NCBI RefSeq assembly: GCF_023566055.1
Contig: NZ_JALIQP010000005.1
Span: 179,051-243,050 of the forward strand
Length of the DNA stretch: 64,000 nt
Direction: 5' to 3'
Source: Halosolutus amylolyticus
Lineage (GTDB): Archaea > Halobacteriota > Halobacteria > Halobacteriales > Natrialbaceae
The translations under genes and the position numbers were made by a program. Positions 8,234 to 17,044 of this stretch are shown one piece after another. The notes below the pieces were generated by a model that made no database searches, had not been told where the DNA came from, and worked only from the letters and a program-made list of their open reading frames with translations. Numbering within the stretch: position 1 is the first letter of the stretch; every line of letters starts with the position of its first letter.

Positions 8234-8719
8234 TCAGTCGATCCGGAACGTCACGTCGTGGGTCGACAGCAGCGATCGCATCCGCTCGACGCCGCCCGTC
8301 GTGTCCCAGCCGTCGCCCCGGTAGTGTTTGAGCGGGTGCCGGAGCCACGAGTACTCGCGGTGAGCGAACACATCGATCGCGTCGGGCCCGTTCTCGAACA
8401 GCGCGACGTGGAGTTGCCACGTCGCGAGCGGCCGTTTCCGCCGGACCCAGCTTCCGGCCGAGAGCCGGCCGTCGCGATGGACCTTCAGCGACGCGATCGG
8501 TTCCGGTTCGAACGCCATCTCATCGAGGTCCGTCCGGAACTCGCGGAGTCCGTACTGGACGGTACCGACGTACTCGTCGGGATGCTGTACACACTGTGCG
8601 AACCCGCCGAGCGGTTCCTTGATGCGGTGGAGGGTCGGGAGCACGCGACGGCGGACGCGCGTCGTCAGGTCGACCGCGTTCGGGCGGTCGTCGTCGGGTC
8701 GATCGCTTCTCGTCGCCAC
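8234..8719 (-). CDS. Conserved hypothetical protein, 161 aa
   Basis: Soluble protein with TLHRIKEPLGGFAQCVQHPD, KRPLATWQLHVALFENGPDA and EYSWLRHPLKHYRGDGWD. The aromatic/His-rich C-terminal half looks like a conserved domain, but I do not recognise it. The GTG at 8719 (VATRSDRPDDDRPN) was chosen because the ORF upstream of it becomes arginine-rich and overlaps the next gene; no suitable ATG exists at the N-terminus. The gene ends at the TGA bordering element copy B. Confidence 0.55.
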   Translation of the reverse strand: MATRSDRPDDDRPNAVDLTTRVRRRVLPTLHRIKEPLGGFAQCVQHPDEYVGTVQYGLREFRTDLDEMAFEPEPIASLKVHRDGRLSAGSWVRRKRPLATWQLHVALFENGPDAIDVFAHREYSWLRHPLKHYRGDGWDTTGGVERMRSLLSTHDVTFRID

Positions 8720-8778
8720 AGGAGAGCGTACCGCGAACGGGTGCAAAACCGTTGTGCTTCCGGTCGCGCAGGTCCGTG

Positions 8779-9165
8779 TCACAGATCCTGCAATCGGATT
8801 CCGTCCTCGACCAGGCGCTGGTTTCGCTCCCGCTCGAGGTGCTCGGCGAGGTCTTCGTGCTCGTAGAGCTGTGCGATCACGTCGGCGTACAGCGTCCGCC
8901 ACGCGATCGCGTAGATCGGCGACTGGCCCCACGCGCGCAGTTCCGGCACGAGGTCGTCGTAGGTCTCGTGGCGGTCCTCGAACCGATCGATCGCGTCGAG
9001 GACGATCCCGGCCGCCTCGCGCTCGTCGTCGGCGTCCGCGATCGCCTCGTTCAGGCGCCGTTCCCAGCCCGCGACGGCCTCCTGCATGTCCGCGGCCGCG
9101 GCAGCGTCGTCGTCCGGCAGGCGATCGAGCAACGGCTGTGGCACGCCGAGTGAAATTTCGTCCAT
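8779..9165 (-). CDS. Conserved hypothetical protein, 128 aa
   Basis: A helical, acidic protein beginning MDEISLGVPQPLLDRLPDDD, with VAGWERRLNEAIADADDE and DLAEHLERERNQRLVEDGIR. No transmembrane helix and no recognised family. It is co-directional with the hypothetical gene at 8234-8719 (59 bp gap), so the two may be co-transcribed. Confidence 0.6.
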   Translation of the reverse strand: MDEISLGVPQPLLDRLPDDDAAAAADMQEAVAGWERRLNEAIADADDEREAAGIVLDAIDRFEDRHETYDDLVPELRAWGQSPIYAIAWRTLYADVIAQLYEHEDLAEHLERERNQRLVEDGIRLQDL

Positions 9166-9226
9166 GGAGTGGTGTAGCGGGGCCACCCGCAAGAAACTAC
9201 GGCTCTCGGGCCCCGCGTCGACCGGG

Positions 9227-10084
9227 CTACGGCCACGTCGCCAGCAGGACCTCGTCGACGAACTCCTCGTCGATCAGGTACTGTTCCTCGCGCCGGCCCT
9301 CGCGGTCCCACCCGTTGGCCTCGAGGAACGCGATCGCCTCCTCGTTCGTCGCGGGGATGTTCTGGTAGATCTTCCGGTACCCAGCGTCGTCGGCCCACTC
9401 GAGGCCGTCCTCGAGAAGCGTCGAGCCGATCTCGTTCCGCCGGACGTCGGGTCGCACGCCGACCGTCACCTCGGCCGTGTGTCGCAACGACGGGAGTTCG
9501 GGCGCGTTGACGTGGAGCCAGCCGACGATATCCGCCGCGTCGGTCGCGTCCGCTCCGGTTTCCGAGTCGGCGTCACCCTTCTCCTCGCCCTCCTCGTCCG
9601 GTTCGAACGCGGCGACGAAGAACATCCGCGATCGTTCGTCGTTCGCCCGGATCAGCGCCGACTCGCGCTCGAGTTGTGCCGCGACGTTCTCCGCGACGAT
9701 GTACGTCCCGTCGGTCGCCACCGTCCGCATCGTCTCGACCACACCCGGGCGATCCTCCTCGCGTGCCGGACGAACCGTGACGGTTCCCTCGTCGAGTTCG
9801 AGTTCGGTCGGACTCCCCGCGACGGCGATCCGGAGTTTGCCGTTCGTCTCGACCAGGTCGCCTCGCTCTTTGAGTTCCTCGATACACGACCGGAGTTCGT
9901 CCGGCGAGAGCGGTTTCTCCTCGGTGTAGGTGGCCGATCGGGCCGGTTTGGAGTGACAGCGCCCCGTCTCGACGCGGATCGATCGGGCCAGTTCGTCGGG
10001 CGTGACCGCCCCGTGTCGCTCGACGTACTCGTAGATCGTCCGCTGGACGGGATCGTCGAACGACAGCGTGGAGTGGACGCTCAT
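9227..10084 (-). CDS. GNAT N-acetyltransferase with N-terminal winged helix
   Basis: A 285-residue two-domain protein. Residues ~1-95 resemble a winged helix (DPVQRTIYEYVERHGAVTPD, LRSCIEELKERGDLVETNGK). Residues ~105-275 are a GNAT domain: VTVRPAREEDRPGVVETMR, the acetyl-CoA loop VGVRPDVRRNEIGSTLLEDG and the C-terminal ATNEEAIAFLEANGWDREGR. A low-complexity acidic insert (DEEGEEKGDADSETGADATD) interrupts the GNAT fold. It probably acetylates a protein or small-molecule amine; the substrate is unknown. It borders the 1.5 kb non-coding region. Confidence 0.85.
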   Translation of the reverse strand: MSVHSTLSFDDPVQRTIYEYVERHGAVTPDELARSIRVETGRCHSKPARSATYTEEKPLSPDELRSCIEELKERGDLVETNGKLRIAVAGSPTELELDEGTVTVRPAREEDRPGVVETMRTVATDGTYIVAENVAAQLERESALIRANDERSRMFFVAAFEPDEEGEEKGDADSETGADATDAADIVGWLHVNAPELPSLRHTAEVTVGVRPDVRRNEIGSTLLEDGLEWADDAGYRKIYQNIPATNEEAIAFLEANGWDREGRREEQYLIDEEFVDEVLLATWP

Positions 10085-10294
10085 ACGGCCACCGGCACCG
10101 ACCGTCGTCATTATTATGCTTCCCCTATCCACCGGTGTCGATCGCGCGCGGCTTCGAATCGCCTCGTTGCCGATCGACTCGGAACCGTTTCGACTCGCCG
10201 ACGTGGCCGTCACGTCCCGCCAATCCCTCGTTAGGCCGATCGCTTCTCGGCTCGATCCGATTTCGTTCCGATTCGTCTCCGATCGACGGCATTT

Positions 10295-10315
10295 GATATC
10301 GCAGTATATGATTTA
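10295..10315 (+). repeat. Left arm of long-range inverted repeat
   Basis: GATATCGCAGTATATGATTT plus A. It matches the reverse complement of 11367-11387 at 19 of 21 positions; the two arms are about 1.05 kb apart inside the non-coding region next to orc1/cdc6. Confidence 0.7.
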
Positions 10316-11366
10316 TTGGGCGATTCGGGCGGCTCGATCCGGGGGCGAACACCGATCGTCCCCCGTTGCGGTCGACTCACAGCGTCACGTTCGCTTCACT
10401 CCCAGCGAATCGCTCGGTCGGCGACCGATCGTCCGGTCCACGCGGACCCGACGGTCGGTGCCGGAGACCGCGGCGGTTCGCGCTGGTCGAGACGACTCGA
10501 TCGTCTCTGGGTACTCGATTCGGTGCCGATCCGGCATCGGGGCCCATAGATCGCTCCGGCAGGCGTCGGGCCTCACCCGAACCTAAGGGCTGGCCGTGGT
10601 CAGTCAGTGCTCGTCGCGGCTCGCTTTCCCCCGCTTCCTCGTCGCCGGGCCCGTCGGTTGGCGGACCGCCACCACGGTCAGCGGCACGATCGCCGACGGT
10701 GGGGCGGATTCGATCGCGCTCTCTTCGGACCCGACGAATCCCGTTCGATCGGGCCCGCCACTGTCCCGGACCGAACGGGCCTGAATTCGACCCCTGGTGT
10801 GGAGCAGGGTTTCGACGGCCGGAACCAGGGGTTCGTGGCCGCCGTTCACCCATCGTCGATCCGTTTTCTCGCACCCATCGACTGGACCGCGGGCCGATTC
10901 GCGGCGGACGTCGTTGTACCCGGAAACGAGGAACCGATCGGGGCGAGTGGGAGAATTTCGGATGCCGGACGACGGCTGTCGTTCGAACGGGCCGTCGACT
11001 GTGGTGATCGCTCGCGGTGCGGACGTCGCCACCCGAGGCTGGTGCTGGGCGGCGAGACTCCTGCGCGCGGACGTACCTGACTCCCGTCGATCGCAGGGAT
11101 CGAGTCGCTTGGGATCTGGTCGGGGATCGAATCGACGTCGATCGCCCAGCGTCTCGCCGGACGACCGGGGCGACACCCGGGTGCCCGCGTTGACGCACGG
11201 CCCGTCGATCGCGGGACTATCGCGGATCGAACGTGGTCGCGATCGAATCGATCCCCCGGATGTGTCGCCTCCGGGCCATTGGGGAAACAGGGAGTCGCCG
11301 ATAAACCGCCGAACTGCGTGACCGAGTACGACATCGGTGGGGTCCAGGACGGTCACTCACAAGTAG

Positions 11367-11387
11367 TAAACCACATACTGCGATATC
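11367..11387 (-). repeat. Right arm of long-range inverted repeat
   Basis: Reads GATATCGCAGTATGTGGTTT plus A on the minus strand; partner of 10295-10315. It lies 236 bp before the orc1/cdc6 start codon. Confidence 0.7.
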
Positions 11388-11592
11388 GAATTGACGTCGT
11401 TTCCCCAGGCATGGGCGTCGCCGTTCCGGCGCGAGACGATCGCTCGCCTTCGATTCGAGCGTCGTCGGCTCGCGTGGCGTCGTCGGCTGTGCGACTCACC
11501 GATCGGCGGCCCGGGCGAGACCGCTCCGTCCCCGCCCCGTCGAGCCCGGATCGAGTCCGACTTTCGGAAGTTTCGGAAACGGCCCGCCGTGG

Positions 11593-11598
11593 CTTAAG
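11593..11598 (+). promoter_or_regulatory. TATA-like box of orc1/cdc6
   Basis: CTTAAG lies about 27 bp before the GTG at 11623, supporting a leaderless transcript starting at this GTG. Confidence 0.5.
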
Positions 11599-11622
11599 GG
11601 GATCCAGCCGAAACAGACAGTC

Positions 11623-12717
11623 GTGATCGTCGACGGCCGCGTCCTGCGAGAGGACTTCGTTCCCAGCGAGGTGGTCCACCGACACGACGAGGTGAACCTC
11701 CTCTCGGAGAGCCTGGAGCCGCTGCTGTACGATCGGCGCCCGGATCCGGCGTTCCTGTTCGGACCGACCGGCGTCGGCAAGACCTGTATCGCCCGGTACA
11801 CGCTCTCGCAACTGCGCGAACAGGAGCCGTCAGTCGCGGTCGCCTACGTCAACTGCTGGCAGGAGTACACCCGGTTTCGGGTGCTCTACAGTCTGCTCGA
11901 GTCGATCGATCGGACGGTCGGCGTCCACCGATCGACGCCGAAGGACGAACTGTTCGGACGGCTGGCCGACGCCGACGACCGCCCGATCGTCGCGATCTTG
12001 GACGAGGTCGACCAGCTAGAGGAGACGGCCGCGCTCTACGACCTCCACCGGCTGGGCCACGTCTCGCTCGTGTTGATCGCCAACCGCGAGGAGGAACTGT
12101 TCGCGAGCTTCGACGATCGGGTCCGGTCGCGGCTGCGGGCCGGGACCCGGGTGCAGTTCGACCGCTACGGCACCGACGAACTCGTCGCGATCCTCGCGGA
12201 GCGGGCGAGCCAGGGGCTCGAACCGGGATCGATCACCGAAGATCAGTTGCGGACGATCGCCGACGCGGCCTCCGGCGACGCGCGGGTCGGCATCGGTATC
12301 CTCCGATCGGCGGCCCGGCGGGCGGATCGTAACGGGGACGAGTCGATTACGGACGAGGTGGTCGCGGCAGCGATTCCGGACGCCCAGTCTGCGATCCGTC
12401 GCAAGACGGTGGAGGGGCTGATCGAACACCAGCGCGTCCTCTACGACGTGATCGCCGAGGCGGGCGAGATCGAACCCGGCGACCTCTACGCCGAGTACGA
12501 GCGACGGGTCGCGGACCCGAAGACGAAACGGACCCTGCGCAACTACCTGACGAAGATGGTCCACTACGACCTGATCGAGGCCGAGGGAAAGCGCCGCGGT
12601 CGGACCTACCAGCCGGTCGGAGACGATGACGATGACGATGACGAAGACGGGGAAGAGGGAGGAGAGAAGGCAGGTGATCCGGGCGCAGATGGGGCTGACG
12701 GGATCGATCGCGACTGA
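11623..12717 (+). CDS. orc: Orc1/Cdc6-family replication initiator
   Basis: A 364-residue AAA+ protein. Walker A GPTGVGKT at residues 47-54, Walker B ILDEVD at about 125-130, then the sensor region (VSLVLIANREEELF, SFDDRVRSRL). The C-terminal ~100 residues are the winged helix (LIEHQRVLYDVIAEAGEIEP, RTLRNYLTKMVHYDLIEAEG). A strongly acidic tail (GDDDDDDDEDGEEGGEKAG) is extra to the family. Archaeal Orc1/Cdc6 proteins bind origin boxes, often beside their own gene; the preceding 1.5 kb non-coding region is the natural candidate. GTG start supported by a TATA-like box. Its TGA stop borders palindromic element copy C. Confidence 0.92.
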   Translation: MIVDGRVLREDFVPSEVVHRHDEVNLLSESLEPLLYDRRPDPAFLFGPTGVGKTCIARYTLSQLREQEPSVAVAYVNCWQEYTRFRVLYSLLESIDRTVGVHRSTPKDELFGRLADADDRPIVAILDEVDQLEETAALYDLHRLGHVSLVLIANREEELFASFDDRVRSRLRAGTRVQFDRYGTDELVAILAERASQGLEPGSITEDQLRTIADAASGDARVGIGILRSAARRADRNGDESITDEVVAAAIPDAQSAIRRKTVEGLIEHQRVLYDVIAEAGEIEPGDLYAEYERRVADPKTKRTLRNYLTKMVHYDLIEAEGKRRGRTYQPVGDDDDDDDEDGEEGGEKAGDPGADGADGIDRD

Positions 12718-12797
12718 TACGGTTTACTGTAAGTCAGTTCCGGCGCGACTGCGATCCGGGCGGCGGTTGCGCCGGTACATCGGTACAGCAATCCGTA
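12718..12797 (+). repeat. TGA-associated palindromic element, copy C
   Basis: 80 bp between TGA at 12715-12717 (the orc1/cdc6 stop codon) and TGA at 12798-12800. Core CCGGCGCGACTGC / GCGGTTGCGCCGG. Relative to copy E it is inserted in the opposite orientation with respect to the gene. Confidence 0.9.
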
Positions 12798-12976
12798 TGA
12801 GCCCCGATCGCCGGTCCACGCGCGGTCGCGGTCGGACGGCTAACGGCTATTTTCGGAAGAGGTTCCAGACGACGGACTCGAGGACTCTGACGACCATTTA
12901 CGCGCCTCTCTGGTGACTATCGGAAATCGGAAACGGCCGTCCGACGCTTATGGGGCGGCCTCGCGATCGATCGCGT

Positions 12977-13627
12977 ATGCACGAGTTCGACCTCGATCCG
13001 GGGCTGACGCTCCTGCGGACGGAGTCGCCCCGATCGACGATCGTCCACCGACTGGCCTGTGATCGACTGGCTGACGCCGACGGGCCGGCGTACTGGATCG
13101 ACGCGCGAAACGCCGCGGCGACGCACGTCCTGTACGACTGCGTCCCCCGGCCGCGAATGCTGGACGACCTGCGGGTTGCGCGGGCGTTTACCGCCTACCA
13201 GCACCACTCGCTGGTTCGGGCCGTCACGCGGCGGGCGAGACCCGACACCGACCTGCTCGTCGCACCGAACGTCGCCGCCCTCTACCGGGACGACGACGTG
13301 GCCGAGTGGGAGCGCGACCTGCTCGCCGCGAGCCTGGAGACGCTGTCCGAACTGGGACGGGTGCTCGAGTGTCCCGTCCTCGTCACGAGCGCGAGCGACG
13401 CCGACGCGAAGCGGATCACCGATCGCGCCACGACGACGATCGACTGCGTCCGCACGCGCGAAGGGATCCGCCTCGAGTCCGCGGACGGCGATCGGCTGAC
13501 CGAGGGCTACTGGCACGGGGAGTACTGGCAGACGACGATCCCCTACTGGGTCGATCTCTGCGGCGCCGTCGACGCGCTCGATCCCGTCGCCGCCCACGAT
13601 CGGGGGCTGCTGGAGGTGACGGCCTGA
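12977..13627 (+). CDS. RecA/RadA-like protein lacking a Walker A motif
   Basis: A 216-residue protein. AYWIDARNAAATHVLYDCVP followed by RVARAFTAYQHHSLVRAVTR resembles the core of RadA/RecA-family ATPases, and TDLLVAPNVAALY and VLECPVLVTSASDADAKRI match later strands. However, the N-terminal part has no P-loop (no GxxxxGKT), so ATP hydrolysis is unlikely. Its stop overlaps the next start by one base and the third gene is a B-family polymerase, so it is probably an accessory factor of that polymerase. The fold assignment is by eye. The ATG at 12977 was chosen over an in-frame start at 12950. Confidence 0.65.
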   Translation: MHEFDLDPGLTLLRTESPRSTIVHRLACDRLADADGPAYWIDARNAAATHVLYDCVPRPRMLDDLRVARAFTAYQHHSLVRAVTRRARPDTDLLVAPNVAALYRDDDVAEWERDLLAASLETLSELGRVLECPVLVTSASDADAKRITDRATTTIDCVRTREGIRLESADGDRLTEGYWHGEYWQTTIPYWVDLCGAVDALDPVAAHDRGLLEVTA

Positions 13628-13917
13628 TGGGGCGAACGAACCCAACCTACCGCGACGCCGTCCGCCGACTCGAAGCCGACTGGGAGCCGATGCGGCGGGC
13701 GCTTCGCCGGGAGTACCAGTCGGACTTCGATCGGCTCTTCGACCGGGCGCGATCGGTCGCCGACGCGGCGGGCCACGCGAACCCGCGGGACCCCGAGCGG
13801 GCCCTGTTGCTGTCGATCCTGCTCGCCCACGAGACCGAACTGCGCCGCCTCCGGGCGGAACTGGAGTCCGATGCGGGAACGGGCGAGCGCGATCCCGCTC
13901 CGTTGACGGACGAATGA
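13627..13917 (+). CDS. Small helical protein of the PolB operon (96 aa)
   Basis: MGRTNPTYRDAVRRLEADWE, REYQSDFDRLFDRARSVADA and LLLSILLAHETELRRLRAEL: predicted all-helical, with alternating charged residues suited to protein-protein contact. It overlaps the RecA-like gene by one base and the polymerase gene by four bases, so all three are translationally coupled. No family name known to me; likely a bridging or regulatory subunit (inference). Confidence 0.75.
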   Translation: MGRTNPTYRDAVRRLEADWEPMRRALRREYQSDFDRLFDRARSVADAAGHANPRDPERALLLSILLAHETELRRLRAELESDAGTGERDPAPLTDE

Positions 13918-16163
13918 GCCCGTACACCTTCGAGTTCGAGGACGGCGTCGTCCGCGAGTGGCGACTGACCGAGTCCGGAGCCGAACCCACGACGGACGCG
14001 GACTACGCGCCGTCGCTGTTCGTCGACGGGCCGGCGGACGCGCTCGCGGACCTGCAGGACCGACTCGCGTCGGACCCGAAAGTCGCCGCGACGGAGCGCG
14101 AGCGGTGGGCGACCGACCTCCACGAGGCCCACGTCGATGATCGCTCTCGGGTCCTGCGCGTCGACCTCGATCGGGTCGGCGAGGTGCGGACGCTCGCCCG
14201 CGAGATCCGGGGCGTCCACGAGCGCGAGACGCACGCGCCCGGCACGTTTCGCCTCTACGATGTCGACCTCGCGCCCGGCTTTCGCTACTGTCTCGATCGA
14301 GAGATCGATCCGACGCCAGCCCGCGATCTGCGGACGATGCGACTCGACCTGCCGGAACCCGCGCTGGCCGACGGCGACGTCTCGGGGCTGGAGATCGACG
14401 GCGAACCGATCGGCGCTGGCGGTGACGCCGACGACGCCAGCGACGACCCCGCGAGGGTGCTCGGCGCGCTCGGGGACGCCCTCGATCGGCGGGATCCGGA
14501 CGTGCTCGTCTTGAGTCACGCCGACCTGGTCCCGCTGCTCGCGGAGCGGGCGTCGGACCTGGGGATCGAGGGGTTTCGGCTGGGTCGACGCCCGGGCTGG
14601 ACCCGCCTCGCGAGCGAGAACACGTACGAGAGCTACGGCCGGGTGGGCCACTCGCCGGCCCGGTATCGGGTCCCGGGTCGGGCGATCGTCGATACCTCGA
14701 ACAGCTTCCTCTGGCACCAGTCGGGACTCGATGGGATCCGCTATATGGTCGGCCGAACGGGGCGACCCCTACAGGAGGCTGCGTGGGGGAGCATCGGCAC
14801 CCTGCTGACCTCGCGGCAGATCCGGCTGGCGCACACCGAACGAGGTGTGCTCGCCCCCTGGAACAAGTGGGAGCCCGAGCGATTCGCGGACGTCGCGACG
14901 CTCCACGCGGCCGATCGGGGTGGGTTCACGTTCGCACCCGAGGTCGGCTTCCACGAGACGGTCCACGAGATCGACTTCGCGTCGCTGTACCCGCGGATCA
15001 TCCGCGAGCACAACGTGAGCCCGGAGACGGTCGACTGTCGCTGTGAGTGCGACTCCCGATCGGTGCCGGAACTGGGCTACGAGATCTGCGAGCGCGACGG
15101 CTTTCTCCCGGCGGTTCTCGACCCCTTACTCGACGATCGGGCGGCGATCAAACGGGCGTTGCGCGAGGACCCGCCGGAGGCGACGGCCGATCGGCTCCGG
15201 GCGGAGTCGGGGGCGATCAAGTGGGTGCTCGTCTCCTGCTTCGGCTATCAGGGGTATCGCAACGCCAAGTACGGCCGGATCGAGTGTCACGAGGCGATCA
15301 ACGCCTACGCTCGCGAGATCGCCCTCACGGCGAAGGCGCGACTCGAGGACGCCGGCTGGCGGATCGTCCACGGCATCGTCGACAGCCTCTGGGTGACGCC
15401 GCGGATCGACGATCCGGAGCCGATCGAGTCCGTCACCGCCGACGTCTCCGACGCGGTGGGGATCCCGCTCGAGCACGACGGCCGCTACGAGTGGGTCTGT
15501 TTCGTCCCGTTGCGCGACTCGATCGCCGGCGACGCGAGCGCGACTCGGCCGGGTGCCGGGTCGACGAGCGGGGCGAACCCGGGCCCCCGGTCCCGGGGCG
15601 GCGTCGCGTCCGGTCCCGCGGGCGCGCTCACGAAGTACTTCGGCAAGCGCGAGGGCGGCGAGTACCGGTTTCGCGGCATTGAGGTCCGCCAGCGGAGCAC
15701 CCCGGAGTTCGTCGCGGCGAGCCAGCGGGCGTTCGTCGAGACGCTCGATCGCGAGCGCGATCCCGAGGCGGTCTGCGACGTACTCGGGCGCCGACTGGGC
15801 GAACTCCGGCGCGGTGCGGTCGACCCCGCCGCCCTCGAGATCACGAACCGCGTCTCGAAGTCGCTCGAGGCGTACCGCCAGCGGACCCGGGCCGTCGCGG
15901 CGCTAGAGCGGTACGATCGCCACGGGATCGATCGCCGGCCCGACCAGTCAGTTCGCTACGTCGTCGTCGACGACGACGCCCGCGGCCCCGAGCGGGTTCG
16001 CCTGCCGTTCGAGGGGCCCTCGACGTACGATTCCGACTACTACGCCGCGCTCCTGGGTCGGGCCTGCGAGAGCGTCGTCTCGCCGCTGGGCTGGGATCGG
16101 GCCCGGATCCGGGACTACCTGCGCGACGGTGAGCCGGTCCGGCTGTCGAGCTTCGTGGAGTGA
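13914..16163 (+). CDS. Divergent family B DNA polymerase (PolB2-like) with altered catalytic motifs
   Basis: A 749-residue protein. Motif A is intact (DFASLYP, residues 354-360). Motif B begins at K436 (KWVLVSCFGYQGY) but has V where family B usually has N and F where it has Y. Motif C, normally YGDTDS, reads HGIVDS (486-491), so one of the two catalytic aspartates is replaced by Ile. In the N-terminal region the expected exonuclease DxE is not found (LRTMRLDLPEPALADG). Proofreading is therefore predicted absent and polymerisation weak or absent. A Gly/Ser/Arg-rich linker near residues 545-570 looks disordered. Last gene of a three-gene coupled operon downstream of orc1/cdc6. Confidence 0.82.
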   Translation: MSPYTFEFEDGVVREWRLTESGAEPTTDADYAPSLFVDGPADALADLQDRLASDPKVAATERERWATDLHEAHVDDRSRVLRVDLDRVGEVRTLAREIRGVHERETHAPGTFRLYDVDLAPGFRYCLDREIDPTPARDLRTMRLDLPEPALADGDVSGLEIDGEPIGAGGDADDASDDPARVLGALGDALDRRDPDVLVLSHADLVPLLAERASDLGIEGFRLGRRPGWTRLASENTYESYGRVGHSPARYRVPGRAIVDTSNSFLWHQSGLDGIRYMVGRTGRPLQEAAWGSIGTLLTSRQIRLAHTERGVLAPWNKWEPERFADVATLHAADRGGFTFAPEVGFHETVHEIDFASLYPRIIREHNVSPETVDCRCECDSRSVPELGYEICERDGFLPAVLDPLLDDRAAIKRALREDPPEATADRLRAESGAIKWVLVSCFGYQGYRNAKYGRIECHEAINAYAREIALTAKARLEDAGWRIVHGIVDSLWVTPRIDDPEPIESVTADVSDAVGIPLEHDGRYEWVCFVPLRDSIAGDASATRPGAGSTSGANPGPRSRGGVASGPAGALTKYFGKREGGEYRFRGIEVRQRSTPEFVAASQRAFVETLDRERDPEAVCDVLGRRLGELRRGAVDPAALEITNRVSKSLEAYRQRTRAVAALERYDRHGIDRRPDQSVRYVVVDDDARGPERVRLPFEGPSTYDSDYYAALLGRACESVVSPLGWDRARIRDYLRDGEPVRLSSFVE

Positions 16164-16583
16164 TCGCGACCCCGAACGGTCCCGACGCCCAAACCGTCCG
16201 TTCCGGCGAACAGTCGGCTGTCTCGGCTGGTTTGAGCACTACATTTATACTCATCAACCGGCTTTTGCATACCAACTGCTTATGACAGGGGCCAATCGGC
16301 CTGCGAGTCGTCTTCGCTTACGGGTCCGCCAGCGGATCGCATCGAACGCGGCCGGTACCCCCTCGAGTGGGCCGTCGCAGCCGATCGGAACGCGAGTACG
16401 GACACTGAGGGGGAGGCCGCACGTATATCCGTATTCGCAGCGAAGGATGGGACAACGCAGGGGGGCCACCATTCGCGAGCAGGCACTCGACATCGAGCCC
16501 GATCGGACGGACGATCGCTTCCAGGCATCTGTCTGTCGCCGCGGGTCGACGTTCTCCGTGAGCGTCCCGACACCTATTGACAT
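16164..16583. promoter_or_regulatory. Intergenic region with two TATA-like boxes upstream of the response regulators
   Basis: 420 bp with no convincing gene (one open frame from 16281 is arginine-rich and overlaps the next start). ATTTATAC near 16241-16250 and GTATATC near 16422-16428 are possible promoters; either would give the response-regulator mRNA a long leader (about 130-310 nt). Confidence 0.4.
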
Positions 16584-17042
16584 ATGACTGACCCAGATTC
16601 GTTTCGGCCGGAGCCAGCACAGATACTGTTAGTCGAAGACAACCCGGGTGACGTCCGACTGACGAAGGAAGCGTTCAAGCGGGGCCGGATCGAGAACGAC
16701 CTCCACACCGTCTCGGACGGCACAGAGGCGCTCGCCTTCCTCGAACAGCGCGGCGAGTACGCGGACGCACCGCGACCGGATCTCGTCCTCCTCGACCTCA
16801 ACCTTCCCCGGACGGACGGGGAAGAGGTTCTCGAGGAACTCAAGGGGGATCCGGAGCTTCGATCGATCCCCGTGATCGTCCTGACGAGTTCGCGGGCCGA
16901 GGAGGACGTCGTCAGGTCCTACGAACTGCACGCGAACGCCTACCTCACGAAACCCGTCGACCCCGACGAGTTCATCGAGACCGTCCGTGCGTTCGAGAAG
17001 TTCTGGTTTTCGGTGGTCAGGCTGCCACCGGAGGGGAACTAA
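16584..17042 (+). CDS. Single-domain response regulator
   Basis: A 152-residue receiver domain. [20 protein letters not shown] carries the acidic pocket, [20 protein letters not shown] the phospho-acceptor Asp, [12 protein letters not shown] the T/S switch and [12 protein letters not shown] the conserved Lys. It has no output domain, and belongs to the Rcp1-like phytochrome-type receiver group common in haloarchaea. A two-base gap separates it from the next receiver-containing gene, so the two are an operon; no histidine kinase is encoded in the window. Confidence 0.93.
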   Translation: MTDPDSFRPEPAQILLVEDNPGDVRLTKEAFKRGRIENDLHTVSDGTEALAFLEQRGEYADAPRPDLVLLDLNLPRTDGEEVLEELKGDPELRSIPVIVLTSSRAEEDVVRSYELHANAYLTKPVDPDEFIETVRAFEKFWFSVVRLPPEGN

Positions 17043-17044
17043 TC

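Larger units (their letters stand above)
10085..11622. other. 1.5 kb non-coding region beside orc1/cdc6: candidate replication origin
   Basis: No credible gene: all open frames here are arginine-rich and lack family motifs. Two AT-rich patches (10291-10318 and 11361-11392) carry a 21 bp inverted repeat (see separate entries). The interior is GC-rich and unusually dense in CGATCG. GGAAAC-containing motifs at 10921 and 11282 (GGGGAAACAGGGAG) are weakly like archaeal origin-recognition boxes. The orc1/cdc6 gene starts at the right edge, an arrangement typical of haloarchaeal origins. The origin call is inference. Confidence 0.45.

Noticed and set aside
10377..11198. Long minus-strand open frame (273 aa) and several others in 10.1-11.6 kb
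   Set aside because: Arginine/proline-rich, no motifs, mutually overlapping in several frames; typical of GC-rich non-coding DNA rather than acidic haloarchaeal proteins.
16281..16587. Arginine-rich open frame upstream of the response regulators
   Set aside because: Overlaps the next start codon, no motif, basic composition; treated as leader or intergenic DNA.
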